Shown: positions 9,752 through 18,623, counted from the stretch's first letter. The stretch is 64,000 nucleotides of DNA from GCA-2683825 sp965662355 (GCA_965662355.1 CBFIHP010000006.1:124001-188000), one strand, 5' to 3'. Translations and numbers: made by a program. Notes: generated by a model not told the origin, from the letters alone.

Positions 9752-10609
9752 CTACTTGGAGAAGGTGAGTTCGGCGAACTCTTTGGCCTTGGCGGACACG
9801 GCCTGTTCGATCGGCAGGCGCTCGGTCGAGGAGCCGGTCCAGAAGCCGTCGCCGCTGGTCATGTCGAGGATCTTCTGGGCATCCTCGGGTGTCTCCAGGG
9901 CCGCGCCGTGGGCCACGAGGAACGTCTCGGGCGACAGCTCGCGCGCCTTCTTGTAGACGATCTCGGTACGTTCGGCGGTCTCTTCGATCGTCTCGCCCGA
10001 GTCGTAGCCCGTCATGCCACCCTTCGTTGTACCGGCGTGGTAGCAGAAGATGTGGGGCTTCGCCTGCTCGAGCATCTTGTAGGAGTCCTCCTCATCGAAG
10101 GCCAGGCCGACGGTGACCATCCCCATCTCCTTGCCGAGCTTCAGCAGATCGATCTCGTGGTCGAGCGTGATGCCAGCGGAGGTGAGCACCTTGAAGATGT
10201 TGCTGTCCTTGTCGAAGTAGCTGATCGAGGGACCGATGTTCGAGACGGAGATCACTCCCATACCCTTCAGCTGTTCGCAAACGCTGCGCATGTCGCGCAG
10301 GGGATCGTTGGCATTCAAGCAGGCGCAGACGAACGAATCGCCGCTGAGCGCGGGCATGATGTCCTGCTGGGTGTAGTCGAGGGTCTGTTTGTTCGAATCG
10401 AGGATCGGCCACAGCATCGACATGGTGCCCATACCGTTGGCACGTAGGCGTGCCCCCGAGAACGTGTTGATGCAGTCGACACCGGCCTTCTCCAGGAGCT
10501 TGGCGACCAGGCCGCTGCCGGCGCTGGCGATGAAGATGGGCTGGCGGTTCTTCTTCTTGGCTGCGAGTTTGCCGAGGATCTCTTCCTTGGTCGGACGCGA
10601 GACGATCAT
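9752..10609 (-). CDS. Phosphoenolpyruvate hydrolase family TIM-barrel protein
   Basis: 285 aa from the ATG at 10609. The frame stays open to 11317, but that extension lies wholly antisense to the ThuA gene and looks non-native, whereas MIVSRPTKEEILGKL is a natural N-terminus of this family. Conserved stretches are PIFIASAGSGLVAKLLEKAG, CINTFSGARLRANGMG and VCACLNANDP. Homologs correspond to the C-terminal TIM barrel of plant Tm-1. It is probably the first gene of the minus-strand run; only 90 bp separate it from the divergent ThuA start, so that gap must hold both promoters. Confidence 0.9.
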   Translation of the reverse strand: MIVSRPTKEEILGKLAAKKKNRQPIFIASAGSGLVAKLLEKAGVDCINTFSGARLRANGMGTMSMLWPILDSNKQTLDYTQQDIMPALSGDSFVCACLNANDPLRDMRSVCEQLKGMGVISVSNIGPSISYFDKDSNIFKVLTSAGITLDHEIDLLKLGKEMGMVTVGLAFDEEDSYKMLEQAKPHIFCYHAGTTKGGMTGYDSGETIEETAERTEIVYKKARELSPETFLVAHGAALETPEDAQKILDMTSGDGFWTGSSTERLPIEQAVSAKAKEFAELTFSK

Positions 10610-10699
10610 GTTCTCTTTTTTGCGTTTGAGTTGTCGCTGGGGGAAATCGGTGCAAACTGTAGCGGCCCCGTTATCTTTGAACAAGCGAGCCGGACTCCG

Positions 10700-11776
10700 A
10701 TGCACGTCTCTTCCCTCTCCAAAGCGTTTCTTTGTGCCCTGTTCTTGGTCCCGTTTCTCTCCTGCGCCTCGGCTCCGGAGGTCCCTGTGAGAGAGTCCCT
10801 GATCGCACCCGCGGACGACACGTGGATCGTCTACAACGGAACGGAAGGTCCCGGCGTCGGCAAGCGCGTGCTCCTGATCGCCGGCGACGAGGAGTATCGC
10901 TCGGAGGAAGCCATGCCACAGCTGGCGCGCATCCTGGCCTTCCGCCATGGCTTCGACTGTGCCGTTCTTTTCTCGCAGACCGACGGCGTGATCAACCCGG
11001 ACGATCGCCGCAACATACCTGGGCTCGAACTTCTGTACGAGGTCGACATGGTCGTGCTCTTCACGCGCTTTCGGGAACTCTCGGATGAAGATATGGAGCG
11101 CTTCGCGGCCTACCTGGATGCGGGCAAACCGATCTTCGGCATCCGCACCGCGACCCACGCCTTTCACTTTCCCAAGGAATTCGCGACGGCCTACCGCGAC
11201 TGGCGCTGGAACGGACCCGATGGTGGGTTCGGTGGCAAGGTACTCGGCGAGACCTGGGTCAGCCACCACGGCAAGCACGGCTCCGAAAGCACACGCGGTG
11301 TCGTCGTCTCCGATCATCCGATCCTGCGCGGAGTCGAAGACGTCTGGGGGCCGACCGATGTCTACGGGATTCGTGCTCTCCCCGAGGACAGTACGGTCCT
11401 GCTCGAGGGCGCCGTCGTGGCCGGGATGAAACCGAGCGATGTGGCCGTCGATGACAAGCGCAACGACCCGCGCATGCCCATCGTCTGGATTCGCGAGCGC
11501 GAGCTGGCCTCCGAAACCGGGGCAGAGGCGAGCGTGCAGCGCATCGTGTGCTCGACCATCGGGGCCTCGGTCGATCTGCTATCCGAGGATCTGCGGCGTG
11601 CTTTCGTGAACGCTGTGTACTGGGGCGCAGGCCTCGAGGGGGCGATTCCCGAGCGTTCCAACGTGGCCATCGTGGGGGAGTATGCCCCGACCCATTTCGG
11701 CTTTGGCGCCTACACCAAGGGCATTGCCCCCGCTTCTTTCCGCCTGAACTCCCCGGATCCGGGATTCCGAAAATAG
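10700..11776 (+). CDS. ThuA-like (trehalose-utilisation fold) exported protein
   Basis: 358 aa. The chosen ATG opens a signal sequence (KAFLCALFLVPFLSC) ending in a cysteine, so it is a possible lipoprotein; an upstream in-frame codon would place this in the middle of the protein. The ThuA-like, glutamine-amidotransferase fold is seen in VLLIAGDEEYRSEEAMPQLA, DMVVLFTRFRELSDEDM and PIFGIRTATHAFHF. ThuA homologs act on sugars, and planctomycetal ones often accompany PVC-type heme proteins. No strong Shine-Dalgarno precedes the start. It is divergent from the Tm-1-like run. Confidence 0.87.
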   Translation: MHVSSLSKAFLCALFLVPFLSCASAPEVPVRESLIAPADDTWIVYNGTEGPGVGKRVLLIAGDEEYRSEEAMPQLARILAFRHGFDCAVLFSQTDGVINPDDRRNIPGLELLYEVDMVVLFTRFRELSDEDMERFAAYLDAGKPIFGIRTATHAFHFPKEFATAYRDWRWNGPDGGFGGKVLGETWVSHHGKHGSESTRGVVVSDHPILRGVEDVWGPTDVYGIRALPEDSTVLLEGAVVAGMKPSDVAVDDKRNDPRMPIVWIRERELASETGAEASVQRIVCSTIGASVDLLSEDLRRAFVNAVYWGAGLEGAIPERSNVAIVGEYAPTHFGFGAYTKGIAPASFRLNSPDPGFRK

Positions 11777-11796
11777 TGACCGTGCCGAAGTCGGAG

Positions 11797-11828
11797 CTTC
11801 CCAAAAACTTTTTGTCCCTTTCGCGCAT
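11797..11828 (+). promoter_or_regulatory. Conserved upstream element, copy A
   Basis: CTTCCC, five bases, then C-TTTTTGTCCCTT, a base, CG, and CAT. It lies 39 bp before the ATG of the sigma-DUF4097 gene. An almost identical string sits upstream of the multiheme cytochrome at 24523-24553. It could be a promoter recognised by an alternative sigma factor or a regulator site; function not shown. Confidence 0.45.
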
Positions 11829-11866
11829 TGTGTCCTGCCCTCGCTGCGTGCCCTGGGGCAAGAGTT

Positions 11867-13471
11867 ATGGCGCACACCCCCGACGTTAATCTTCTCCTCG
11901 ACCAAACCGGTTGGATCCGCGGCCTGGCCAGACGCCTGGTGGCGGACACCCACGCCGCGGAGGACCTGATCCAGGAGATCTGGGTCGAAGCCCTCGAGCA
12001 TCGCCCCGATCCCCGCCGCCCCATGCGCGGCTGGCTGGCTACGGTCATGCGGAATCGCCTGGTCAGCCACCGACGTCGGGACGTGCATCGTTCCGAACGT
12101 GAAAGGGATGCCTCGCGTGAAGAGCGCGAACCCTCCACGTTCAGCGTGGTCGAACGTGCCTCGACCCATCAGGATCTCGTGCAAAATGTCATGGGGCTCG
12201 ACGAGCCCTACCGCAGCACGATCCTGATGCGCTTCTTCGAGGACCTCTCCTATGGCGAGATCGCTCGTCGCATGGGGGTCACGAAGGCAACGGTCAACAG
12301 TCGCATCACGCGCGGGTTGGAACGTTTGCGCCAGAAACTCGAAACCCAGTACGGCAATCGCCGTGCATTCCTAATGGCCCTCCTGCCGCTCGCCAAGACG
12401 GGCGGGGTGGGACTAGGCATCGGAGCGAATATAATGAGTGCAAGCATCGGCCTCGCGGCCGCAACCCTCGTCGGCATGACGGTCAGTCTCGGTCTTTCGG
12501 GTGGCACCGAAAGCCGTTCCCCCTTCGAAAACGATACCCAGACTCTGGCGGCCCTCGGCCTGCCCACGCTCAGCGCCCCGGCCCAGGAGCGGCGCGAAGT
12601 CAAGCGCGTGCAAGAGTCGGATCGCAAGGAAGCGAAGCAGAAGGACAAGAACAAGCTCAAGCGCAAGGGAAAGGGCGAGACCTGGAAGACCGAGCTCGCA
12701 CACTCCATGCCGCTGCCGGCCAGCGTGAAGAAGCTGAACATCAACACCGGCGCGGGCAACCTCGAGTTCGTCGAGTCCTATTCCGGCAGTGTCGACATCG
12801 ACGTCAAGGTCTCGGCCCAGCTCAAGCACGTCGAGGCCCACGAGATGACCCACATCTTCGAGGACCACGTCACGATCGAAGAGGACGCTGACGGCATCCT
12901 GACCATCAAAGACGCCCACGAAAACGAGCGCGGCTGGGCCATCTCACTGAAGATCGCCATCCCCGCAGCCCTGCCGCTGAGCGCCAACACCGGCGCCGGC
13001 AATGTCATGGTCCGTCACGCCACGGGCAAGATGAACCTGAACTCCGGCGCCGGCAACGTCGAGGTCCAGATGCCTGACCAGGAGGTCTCCGGGATCAACG
13101 CCAACTCCGGCGCCGGTTCGGTGATCATGAACATCGCCCGCGTCGAGAAGTCCATCAAGCTGAACTCCGGCGCCGGCAACGTCCGCCTCGAACTCCGAGA
13201 CTGGGACTCCCCGGGCACGGCCAGCCTCAATTCGGGCGCCGGCTCGGTCTATCTCTACGTGCCCGCCAACGTCATCGGCGAATTCGACCTCGAAACCGGC
13301 ATGGGCGACATCAACGTCCCCTCCGAGCTGGGCCTCGACGTCGACGATGACGACTTTGGCGCCAAGGCCAGCGGAACGGTCGGCCAGGGCGGCGGCACGT
13401 TCAAGATGAACTCCGGCATCGGCTCGGTGACGATCAAGTTCGGCAAGAGCAAGAAGTCCCAGCCCCTCTAG
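11867..13471 (+). CDS. ECF-type sigma factor fused to a membrane segment and a DUF4097 (putative adhesin) beta-solenoid
   Basis: 534 aa from ATG 11867 (GGGCAAGAG before it; the frame is open upstream from a TTG at 11828). Residues 10-75 are sigma region 2 (AAEDLIQEIWVEAL), and 105-160 are region 4 (YRSTILMRFFEDLSYGEIA, then the HTH). A hydrophobic Gly/Ala stretch at about 175-212 can cross the membrane. A Lys/Arg-rich linker at 240-275 leads to a DUF4097 domain at 280-530 with eight N-T/S-G-A-G-N-V-type turns (at 292, 373, 391, 412, 432, 454, 475, 514). The arrangement suggests a sigma factor tethered to an extracytoplasmic sensor or structural domain. No anti-sigma gene is adjacent. Activation presumably needs proteolysis or a conformational change; that part is inference. 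Confidence 0.9.
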   Translation: MAHTPDVNLLLDQTGWIRGLARRLVADTHAAEDLIQEIWVEALEHRPDPRRPMRGWLATVMRNRLVSHRRRDVHRSERERDASREEREPSTFSVVERASTHQDLVQNVMGLDEPYRSTILMRFFEDLSYGEIARRMGVTKATVNSRITRGLERLRQKLETQYGNRRAFLMALLPLAKTGGVGLGIGANIMSASIGLAAATLVGMTVSLGLSGGTESRSPFENDTQTLAALGLPTLSAPAQERREVKRVQESDRKEAKQKDKNKLKRKGKGETWKTELAHSMPLPASVKKLNINTGAGNLEFVESYSGSVDIDVKVSAQLKHVEAHEMTHIFEDHVTIEEDADGILTIKDAHENERGWAISLKIAIPAALPLSANTGAGNVMVRHATGKMNLNSGAGNVEVQMPDQEVSGINANSGAGSVIMNIARVEKSIKLNSGAGNVRLELRDWDSPGTASLNSGAGSVYLYVPANVIGEFDLETGMGDINVPSELGLDVDDDDFGAKASGTVGQGGGTFKMNSGIGSVTIKFGKSKKSQPL

Positions 13472-13513
13472 GCACAGGTGAAGTAACAGCAACAGCTGCG
13501 CAACGGTCTCGAT

Positions 13514-13549
13514 AGCGATCACGATCACCTGACGGTGGTCGTGATCGTT
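13514..13549. terminator. Bidirectional hairpin terminator
   Basis: A 14-bp stem, CGATCACGATCACC with GGTGGTCGTGATCG (one G-T wobble), closes a TGAC loop and is followed by TTTGCGTTT. It lies between the convergent stops at 13471 and 13608, so it may serve both genes. Confidence 0.8.
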
Positions 13550-13607
13550 TGCGTTTAAGGCACAGTCGCAGAACGGTAGAGAAGGGGGACGACTCTGCGC
13601 GGGTCGT

Positions 13608-14402
13608 TCAGGAAACGAGTCTTTCGAGCCGGAGTCGGTGCCGGCCATCGGTGAGGCGGAACCAGCCACCGAAGACGGCGGTCACGCTACCGACCGTGGT
13701 TCCGCCAGCGATCAGAAAGAAGATCAGCATCTGATACTCGACCGCCTGGGCAGGCTCGGCACCGGCGAGGATCTGGCCGGTCATCATCCCGGGCAGGGCG
13801 ATGACACCGGCGGCGGCCATCGAGTTCAGGATCGGCATCAAGGCGCTGCGCAGGGATTCACGCAGGACCGGAAGCGCCGCCTGGAAGCGACTGCGTCCCA
13901 GACACAGTTGTGCCTCGACGGCTACACGCTCGCGCAAGAGCCCCTGGGTCAACGAGTGCAAGCCCAGGCTGATGCCCGTCATCGTATTACCGAGCACCAT
14001 GCCGAGCAGCGGCAAGGCATAGCGCGGTTCGTACCAGGGGTCGGGGCGCACCTGGGTCGTCAAGGCGAAGATCGTCACGAGAAACGAAGCGGCCAGCATG
14101 CAGCTCGTCCCGAGGCCGAAGGCCCAGAGCCCACGCAGACGATGCTCTTGACGCGCCATGATCTCGCGCCCGGCGAGCAGCACCATCGTGAGCGCCACGA
14201 GGCCGGTCCACAGGGGGGAACCGGAAGCGAAGAGGCTCTCGAGAACGAGACCGACAAAGGCCAGCTGCAGCACCATGCGCACGGCCGAGATCACGAGCTT
14301 GCGCGCGATGTCCAGTTGCAAGGCGATGGACAACACCGCGTTCAAGATCAGGAGCGTCGCCGCCAGGGCCAGATCGAAGGCGTCTAGAGCGGGTGCGTTC
14401 AC
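13608..14402 (-). CDS. fetB: FetB-like ABC transporter permease (UPF0014)
   Basis: 264 aa from GTG 14402, which overlaps the stop of the ATPase gene as GTGA; the frame extends further upstream but only antisense to the ATPase. Six to seven hydrophobic helices are visible (for example LALAATLLILNAVLSIALQL and WTGLVALTMVLLAG). The family signature GMVLGNTMTGISLGLHSL and the later GVIALPGMMTGQILAG match UPF0014 permeases. E. coli FetAB exports iron and protects against oxidative stress; substrate here is assigned by family only. Confidence 0.9.
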   Translation of the reverse strand: MNAPALDAFDLALAATLLILNAVLSIALQLDIARKLVISAVRMVLQLAFVGLVLESLFASGSPLWTGLVALTMVLLAGREIMARQEHRLRGLWAFGLGTSCMLAASFLVTIFALTTQVRPDPWYEPRYALPLLGMVLGNTMTGISLGLHSLTQGLLRERVAVEAQLCLGRSRFQAALPVLRESLRSALMPILNSMAAAGVIALPGMMTGQILAGAEPAQAVEYQMLIFFLIAGGTTVGSVTAVFGGWFRLTDGRHRLRLERLVS

Positions 14403-14995
14403 GGTTCGCTCCTCACATACCCGGCTTCGATGGAAAGCCTGCGTGTCGCCACACGCTGGGCCTGGGCGTTGTCGTGGGAGACCCACACGACCCCCGCCCC
14501 GAGTTGCAAACGCTGGGCGATCATGGCTTCGACCGCCAGCGTCGCGGCTGCGTCGAGTGCCGAGGTGGGCTCGTCCAGGAGCAACACGGCGGGTTGGCCT
14601 TCGAGCAACCGAAGCAATGCCAAGCGTTGCCGTTCACCCGAGGAGAGCTGGGCCACGGGCTGGTCTCCGATCGAGGTGGGGAGTCCCAGGAGCGCAGGCT
14701 GGAGCACGGACCAATCGACGAAGTGATCCCGCACCCGAGCCGCCCACCAACCGGATTCGGAGGGGAGATAACCCACACGCTTGCGCCAGATCGGTGCCTC
14801 GATGTGATCGCGCCCGACGCCCTCGAGGAGCACCTCTCCCGAACTGGGATCGAGATCCGCGAGGGCGCGCAGGAGGAGCGTCTTGCCGGAACCGGAAGGC
14901 CCGCCAAGGACACAACATTCGCCAGCGCGGAGTTCGAAGCTGACGGGCTCGAGCCCGGAGCGTCGGAGCCCATGGATGTGAAAAAGGGCCTGCAC
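14399..14995 (-). CDS. fetA: FetA-like ABC transporter ATP-binding protein
   Basis: 198 aa, GTG start. Walker A is GGPSGSGKT near residue 33, the signature is LSSGERQRLALLRLLEG, Walker B is AVLLLDEPTSALD, and the switch His lies in VWVSHD. Its short length matches the compact FetA/YbbL ATPases. It is translationally coupled to the permease by a GTGA overlap and is the first gene of a two-gene operon preceded by a structured non-coding region. Confidence 0.9.
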   Translation of the reverse strand: MQALFHIHGLRRSGLEPVSFELRAGECCVLGGPSGSGKTLLLRALADLDPSSGEVLLEGVGRDHIEAPIWRKRVGYLPSESGWWAARVRDHFVDWSVLQPALLGLPTSIGDQPVAQLSSGERQRLALLRLLEGQPAVLLLDEPTSALDAAATLAVEAMIAQRLQLGAGVVWVSHDNAQAQRVATRRLSIEAGYVRSEP

Positions 14996-15111
14996 GCTGG
15001 GGAGTGTACCGAAGGTCCGAATCGACTCGGGAGACCAGGTGCACGGAGTCAGGGCAAATCCAGTCTCGCACTCGAGCCGCTAAGCAAACACATACCCAGA
15101 CACAAGCAAAA

Positions 15112-15159
15112 AGCCCAGACTCTGGCAAGGAGCCCAGACTCTGGGAAAGAGCCCAGTCC
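15112..15159. repeat. 19-bp tandem repeat with internal dyad
   Basis: Units at 15112-15130 and 15131-15149 match at 17 of 19 positions; a 10-bp partial third unit follows. Each unit contains the near-palindrome CCCAGACTCTGG(G), so each can fold back or pair with its neighbour. It lies about 120-165 bp upstream of the fetA start. Confidence 0.75.
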
Positions 15160-15426
15160 AGCCAAAAAAAGGAGAGGCCCGGATTCCTCCGGCCCTCCCC
15201 CATGCCTCGTCAAGCAGATTTGCCATTCGATGGGGACGAGCTCTCCCTCTGAATCCACCGCGAATGCTCTCTCGCCGTTGACGAAGCCACTGACACTTCC
15301 AAGTGTGGGTCCCATGGGAGAGTGTTCCCCCACAGGAGGCTAGTGGGAAGCTCTAGCCTGCTGTTCCAAGACGTAACGCTGTTGTTCGCAATTCATACCG
15401 AACACGTGCCCAGCTCGGGCGAAAAG

Positions 15427-15469
15427 AAGCGTGCCGCACCCCCCGACAAGTGGAGGACCCGGCACGCTT
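15427..15469 (-). terminator. Terminator after the DUF1800-DUF1501 operon
   Basis: Perfect 10-bp inverted repeat AAGCGTGCCG/CGGCACGCTT with a 23-base loop. Read on the minus strand it is followed by CTTTTCGCC. It lies about 100 bp downstream of the DUF1501 stop. Confidence 0.65.
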
Positions 15470-15568
15470 GCAGTTCAGAACGAGGAGGAGTCTTTGCAGC
15501 AGGAGGTTCTCTACACGTATCCCCCAGCGGAAGACGCTCCTGAACCGAGCGCCCTTTTTTCAATTGGT

Positions 15569-16822
15569 TCACACAGTGACCCCGTGGGTCGTGAAGGCGT
15601 GCCCTGGGAAGATGGCGCCCAGGTCCGTCGCCCCCAGCCTCTGGCCGAGGAATTCACCGACGATGTCGCGGTAGTCGATGGTGATCGCCAGGTCCCCCTG
15701 ATCCAGCTGGGCAGGGGCCAGACCGGGCCAGTTCGCAAAGACGGAGCCACCGGCGATGTGACCGCCCATGAGGATCATGGCGTTCCCGTGGCCGTGATCG
15801 ATGCCCTGGCTCGAGTTCTCTTCTACGCGCCGACCGAACTCGGACATGCAACACAGGGTCACTCCGTCGATTCCCGTTCCCATGTCCAGGTAGAAGGCCA
15901 AGAGCGAGAGCGACAAGTCGTTCAGCATCATGGCCATGGCGCCGTCCAGGGGCCCCAGCTGGGCGTGGAGGTCCCAGCCGTGAACGTCCACGTTGATGAC
16001 CTCGATGCCGATGTCCGCCTTGATGACCGCGGCGATGTTGCGCATGCGCATGCCCAGTTCGCTCGTCGGATACTGGGCGCCGTTGGCCGGGACATAGCCG
16101 GCGAAATCCACCGTGGCCATGAGATCGATCGAATCGAAGGTGTTCAATGCGGCCGCTCCGACCGGCGCTGCGATGTCCGTGTACATCTCCTTGAGCTTGT
16201 CCACCCGCAAGTCGAGTGTTACCGGGTTGCCCGGGAAGGCGAAGTTCGCGAAATCAGGAATCGGTAGACTGCCAGGAGCGCCCGCGAAACCGAGGGGCAG
16301 GAGGTCGCCCGCGCCCACGCCGCGCAGAATGCTCTGGCCGGGGGCCGCGACCTGGTGCAGGTAACGCGCCAACCAGCCGTCCGCCAACGCTCCGGGCGGC
16401 ATGTTCGGGCTACCGAGCTCCATGTTCGCGAAGGCATCGAAATGCGAGCGCGTCGGGTCGGTCGAACCGGACGCATGCACGAAGGCGAGGTGCCCTGCCT
16501 GATAGGGCGTCATGAGCCCCGCGGCGGACGGCGCCAGGCCGAAGAAGCCATCCAGATCCAGGGCTCCGTTGGTCTGGCCCGGGGGCGGCACAGCGAGGGT
16601 CGGACGGGCCGTATAGAGATCGCCATCTGCGTACGGTACGACGGTGGTCAGCCCGTCCATGGCACCGCGCAGGAAGATCTGCACGTAGACGTCCTTGTCG
16701 CCGCCGGTGCCGAGGAAGCTACGCGCGGCGGGCTTGGTGCTGAGAAAGGTCGAGGCCGCGGCGACCGAAGTACCGCCGAGAACCTGACGACGTGAGAGAG
16801 CGTTGTTCTTCTTGTTACACAT
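15569..16822 (-). CDS. DUF1501 domain protein, Tat-exported
   Basis: 417 aa. The N-terminus carries a twin-arginine-like signal (LSRRQVLGG followed by SVAAASTFL). The body has family features: FLRGAMDGLTTVVPYADGDLY, VNVDVHGWDLHAQLGPL and CCMSEFGRRVEENSSQGIDHGHGNAM, the last close to the metal-site region of the alkaline-phosphatase/sulfatase-like fold assigned to DUF1501. It follows the DUF1800 gene by 15 bp; the two families are typically paired in planctomycetes. The biochemical function of the pair is not established. Confidence 0.93.
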   Translation of the reverse strand: MCNKKNNALSRRQVLGGTSVAAASTFLSTKPAARSFLGTGGDKDVYVQIFLRGAMDGLTTVVPYADGDLYTARPTLAVPPPGQTNGALDLDGFFGLAPSAAGLMTPYQAGHLAFVHASGSTDPTRSHFDAFANMELGSPNMPPGALADGWLARYLHQVAAPGQSILRGVGAGDLLPLGFAGAPGSLPIPDFANFAFPGNPVTLDLRVDKLKEMYTDIAAPVGAAALNTFDSIDLMATVDFAGYVPANGAQYPTSELGMRMRNIAAVIKADIGIEVINVDVHGWDLHAQLGPLDGAMAMMLNDLSLSLLAFYLDMGTGIDGVTLCCMSEFGRRVEENSSQGIDHGHGNAMILMGGHIAGGSVFANWPGLAPAQLDQGDLAITIDYRDIVGEFLGQRLGATDLGAIFPGHAFTTHGVTV

Positions 16823-16837
16823 GGGAGTTCCCTGTCC

Positions 16838-18448
16838 TTAGTACCACTGATAGCCAGGGGCGGATGCGGCTAGGGCGATGGCCTCGAACAGCTCGACGCC
16901 TGAGAGCGGCGCCAGGGAGTCGATGAACTCCTGGATCGCGGCCTCCTGTTTGGGAGGCAGCGACATGCCGAGCGCGCGTTCGTTGATGCGCCTGGCCAGT
17001 CCGACGTGTGGATTCGGTCCGCTGAATTCGAGGAAAGTCGGGATCTGCAGGATCCCGTTCACGCCCGGAATCACCTGGCCCATGAGCGCCGAGATGAACG
17101 TCCAGCGTGGCAACAGCGAGCGGCCCCAGACACCGACCGAGTCCGGGTACCCGTTCGGCGGGTGCCAGTCGAAGGGGGAATGCCCCATGTAGTAGAGGTA
17201 GTAGTTGGTGTACAGAGCATCGTTCAGTTCGAGGTTCAGCCCGCGCAGGAGCGACGTCACGAGGTGAAAGGGACGCTTGAACTTCGGCTGAAAGACCGTC
17301 GAGCTCCACTTCAGGTTGTCGCGATCCAGGATCACGCGGATCATGGCCTTGATGTCGCCCCCAGTGGACAGGTACGTCTGGGCCACCTGATCGACCAGGC
17401 CCTGCGGCGGGTTCTCGCGCAAGAGCCAGCGTGTCATCTTGGCCGAGATGAACTGGGCGGTGCTGGGATGGGCGGCCAGGATGTCGATCACCGCGTTCAG
17501 TTGTTGACGCCGGGGCGCGTTGGGGACCGGGACGCCAAGGACGGTTCTCGCTCCCGGCTCGTGGAAGGCGTCTTCCCACTTCGTCCGCAGGTAATCCGGA
17601 TCGTTCGAGTCGAGGTTCAGCGTCCAGCCTGTCAGACACTTCGCCACTTCCCTCACATCCATTTCGGTGAAACCACCGTGGACGTCGAGGGTGTGGAGCT
17701 CCATCAGCTCGCGCGAGTAGTTCTCCTGGGGCGTGCCGATGAAGTTCAGCCAGTTGTCCAGGTAGTAGAGCATGGCGGCGCTGTGTGCTGAGGCGCGCAG
17801 CATGTCGGGAAAGAAGCCCAGGGCATGGGAGCGGACGACATTGATGTCATCCTCCGGCTTGAAGGCGTATTCGGCGTCCTTTTGGTGCTCGATGCTGAAG
17901 TGGTTGCTCCAGAATTCGCACATGCGTTCGTACAGCTGTCGCCTCGAATGCACGGATCGCACGAGCGTCGCTTGTTTGAGCTCCCAGAATGGAATCGAGG
18001 AATCCTCGAAGAACGTCGTGTAGATCTCCCGCGGGCTCATGCTGATGGTCGGAAAGGCGGCCACCCGAGCGTCGCTGTCCGTGTCGTCGATCGCGGTGTG
18101 GTCCAGCTGTTGCTCGAGGTACGCGTCGTAGCCGAGTTCCTTCGCGTGTTGATACTCGGCAAGCTGGAAACCCTGGGTGATGCGCTGCACGAGGGTCAGA
18201 ACCGCATCCCTGCGTTCCAGCGCGTGGGGCGGATCGGGCAGGGGGGTTGCGCCGCTGAAACCCAGCGCTTCGAACAACGAGCGCCGCTTCGACAGTGCGG
18301 CGAAACGTTGCCGGACCCGGGTACTCGCGGCCTGCAGGGCCTGCTGGAATTCCGTGGGAAGCGGGTGCCCCAGGGGGTTCTCGCGCTTCGGACTCCCGAA
18401 GTGCTCGAACAGGCTGGGGGAGGGGCGCTGCGACACCGTCTGCTTCAT
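16838..18448 (-). CDS. DUF1800 domain protein
   Basis: 536 aa from ATG 18448; the frame is open to 18826, but the extension is low-complexity and not typical. Family features are LVQRITQGF near the start, MCEFWSNHFSI, ENYSRELMELHTLDVHGGF, EVAKCLTGW and KMTRWLL, then the C-terminal HPPNGYPDSVGVW. No obvious signal peptide is seen at the chosen start, so the export route is unclear. First gene of a two-gene operon with DUF1501 downstream; 175 bp separate it from the divergent TPR-redoxin gene. Confidence 0.9.
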   Translation of the reverse strand: MKQTVSQRPSPSLFEHFGSPKRENPLGHPLPTEFQQALQAASTRVRQRFAALSKRRSLFEALGFSGATPLPDPPHALERRDAVLTLVQRITQGFQLAEYQHAKELGYDAYLEQQLDHTAIDDTDSDARVAAFPTISMSPREIYTTFFEDSSIPFWELKQATLVRSVHSRRQLYERMCEFWSNHFSIEHQKDAEYAFKPEDDINVVRSHALGFFPDMLRASAHSAAMLYYLDNWLNFIGTPQENYSRELMELHTLDVHGGFTEMDVREVAKCLTGWTLNLDSNDPDYLRTKWEDAFHEPGARTVLGVPVPNAPRRQQLNAVIDILAAHPSTAQFISAKMTRWLLRENPPQGLVDQVAQTYLSTGGDIKAMIRVILDRDNLKWSSTVFQPKFKRPFHLVTSLLRGLNLELNDALYTNYYLYYMGHSPFDWHPPNGYPDSVGVWGRSLLPRWTFISALMGQVIPGVNGILQIPTFLEFSGPNPHVGLARRINERALGMSLPPKQEAAIQEFIDSLAPLSGVELFEAIALAASAPGYQWY

Positions 18449-18623
18449 GGAGGGTGGCCTTGTGATGCGGGACGAACAGGGACACCGAGCGGAACCGAAA
18501 GAGCCGCCCATGTGAAAAGATAATGTCGAAACCGAGGGCGAGGCCCCACGGGAGGGGCCTGGAAGGGCCGTCCGCGCTTCCGAACTGGTACAGTCAACCG
18601 TTCGAGAGACCAAGACTTTCCCC

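Larger units (their letters stand above)
14996..15568 (-). other. 573-bp non-coding region upstream of fetA
   Basis: No convincing gene. It contains two-and-a-half direct repeats at 15112-15159, a palindrome ACACTT-CC-AAGTGT at 15293-15306, a 7-bp stem AGGCTAG/CTAGCCT at 15337-15359 and the minus-strand terminator at 15427-15469. It must carry the fetAB promoter and leader and the 3' end of the DUF1501 transcript. Confidence 0.6.

Noticed and set aside
10610..11317. N-terminal extension of the PEP-hydrolase-like protein
   Set aside because: The extension is antisense to ThuA; the family starts naturally at MIVSRPTKEE with an ATG at 10609.
11752..11763. CCCGGATCCGGG perfect palindrome
   Set aside because: It is within the last codons of the ThuA gene and has no T-run; no sign of a site beyond chance.
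15112..15159. Possible CRISPR array
   Set aside because: The repeats are directly adjacent with no spacers and only two-and-a-half units; no cas gene is present.
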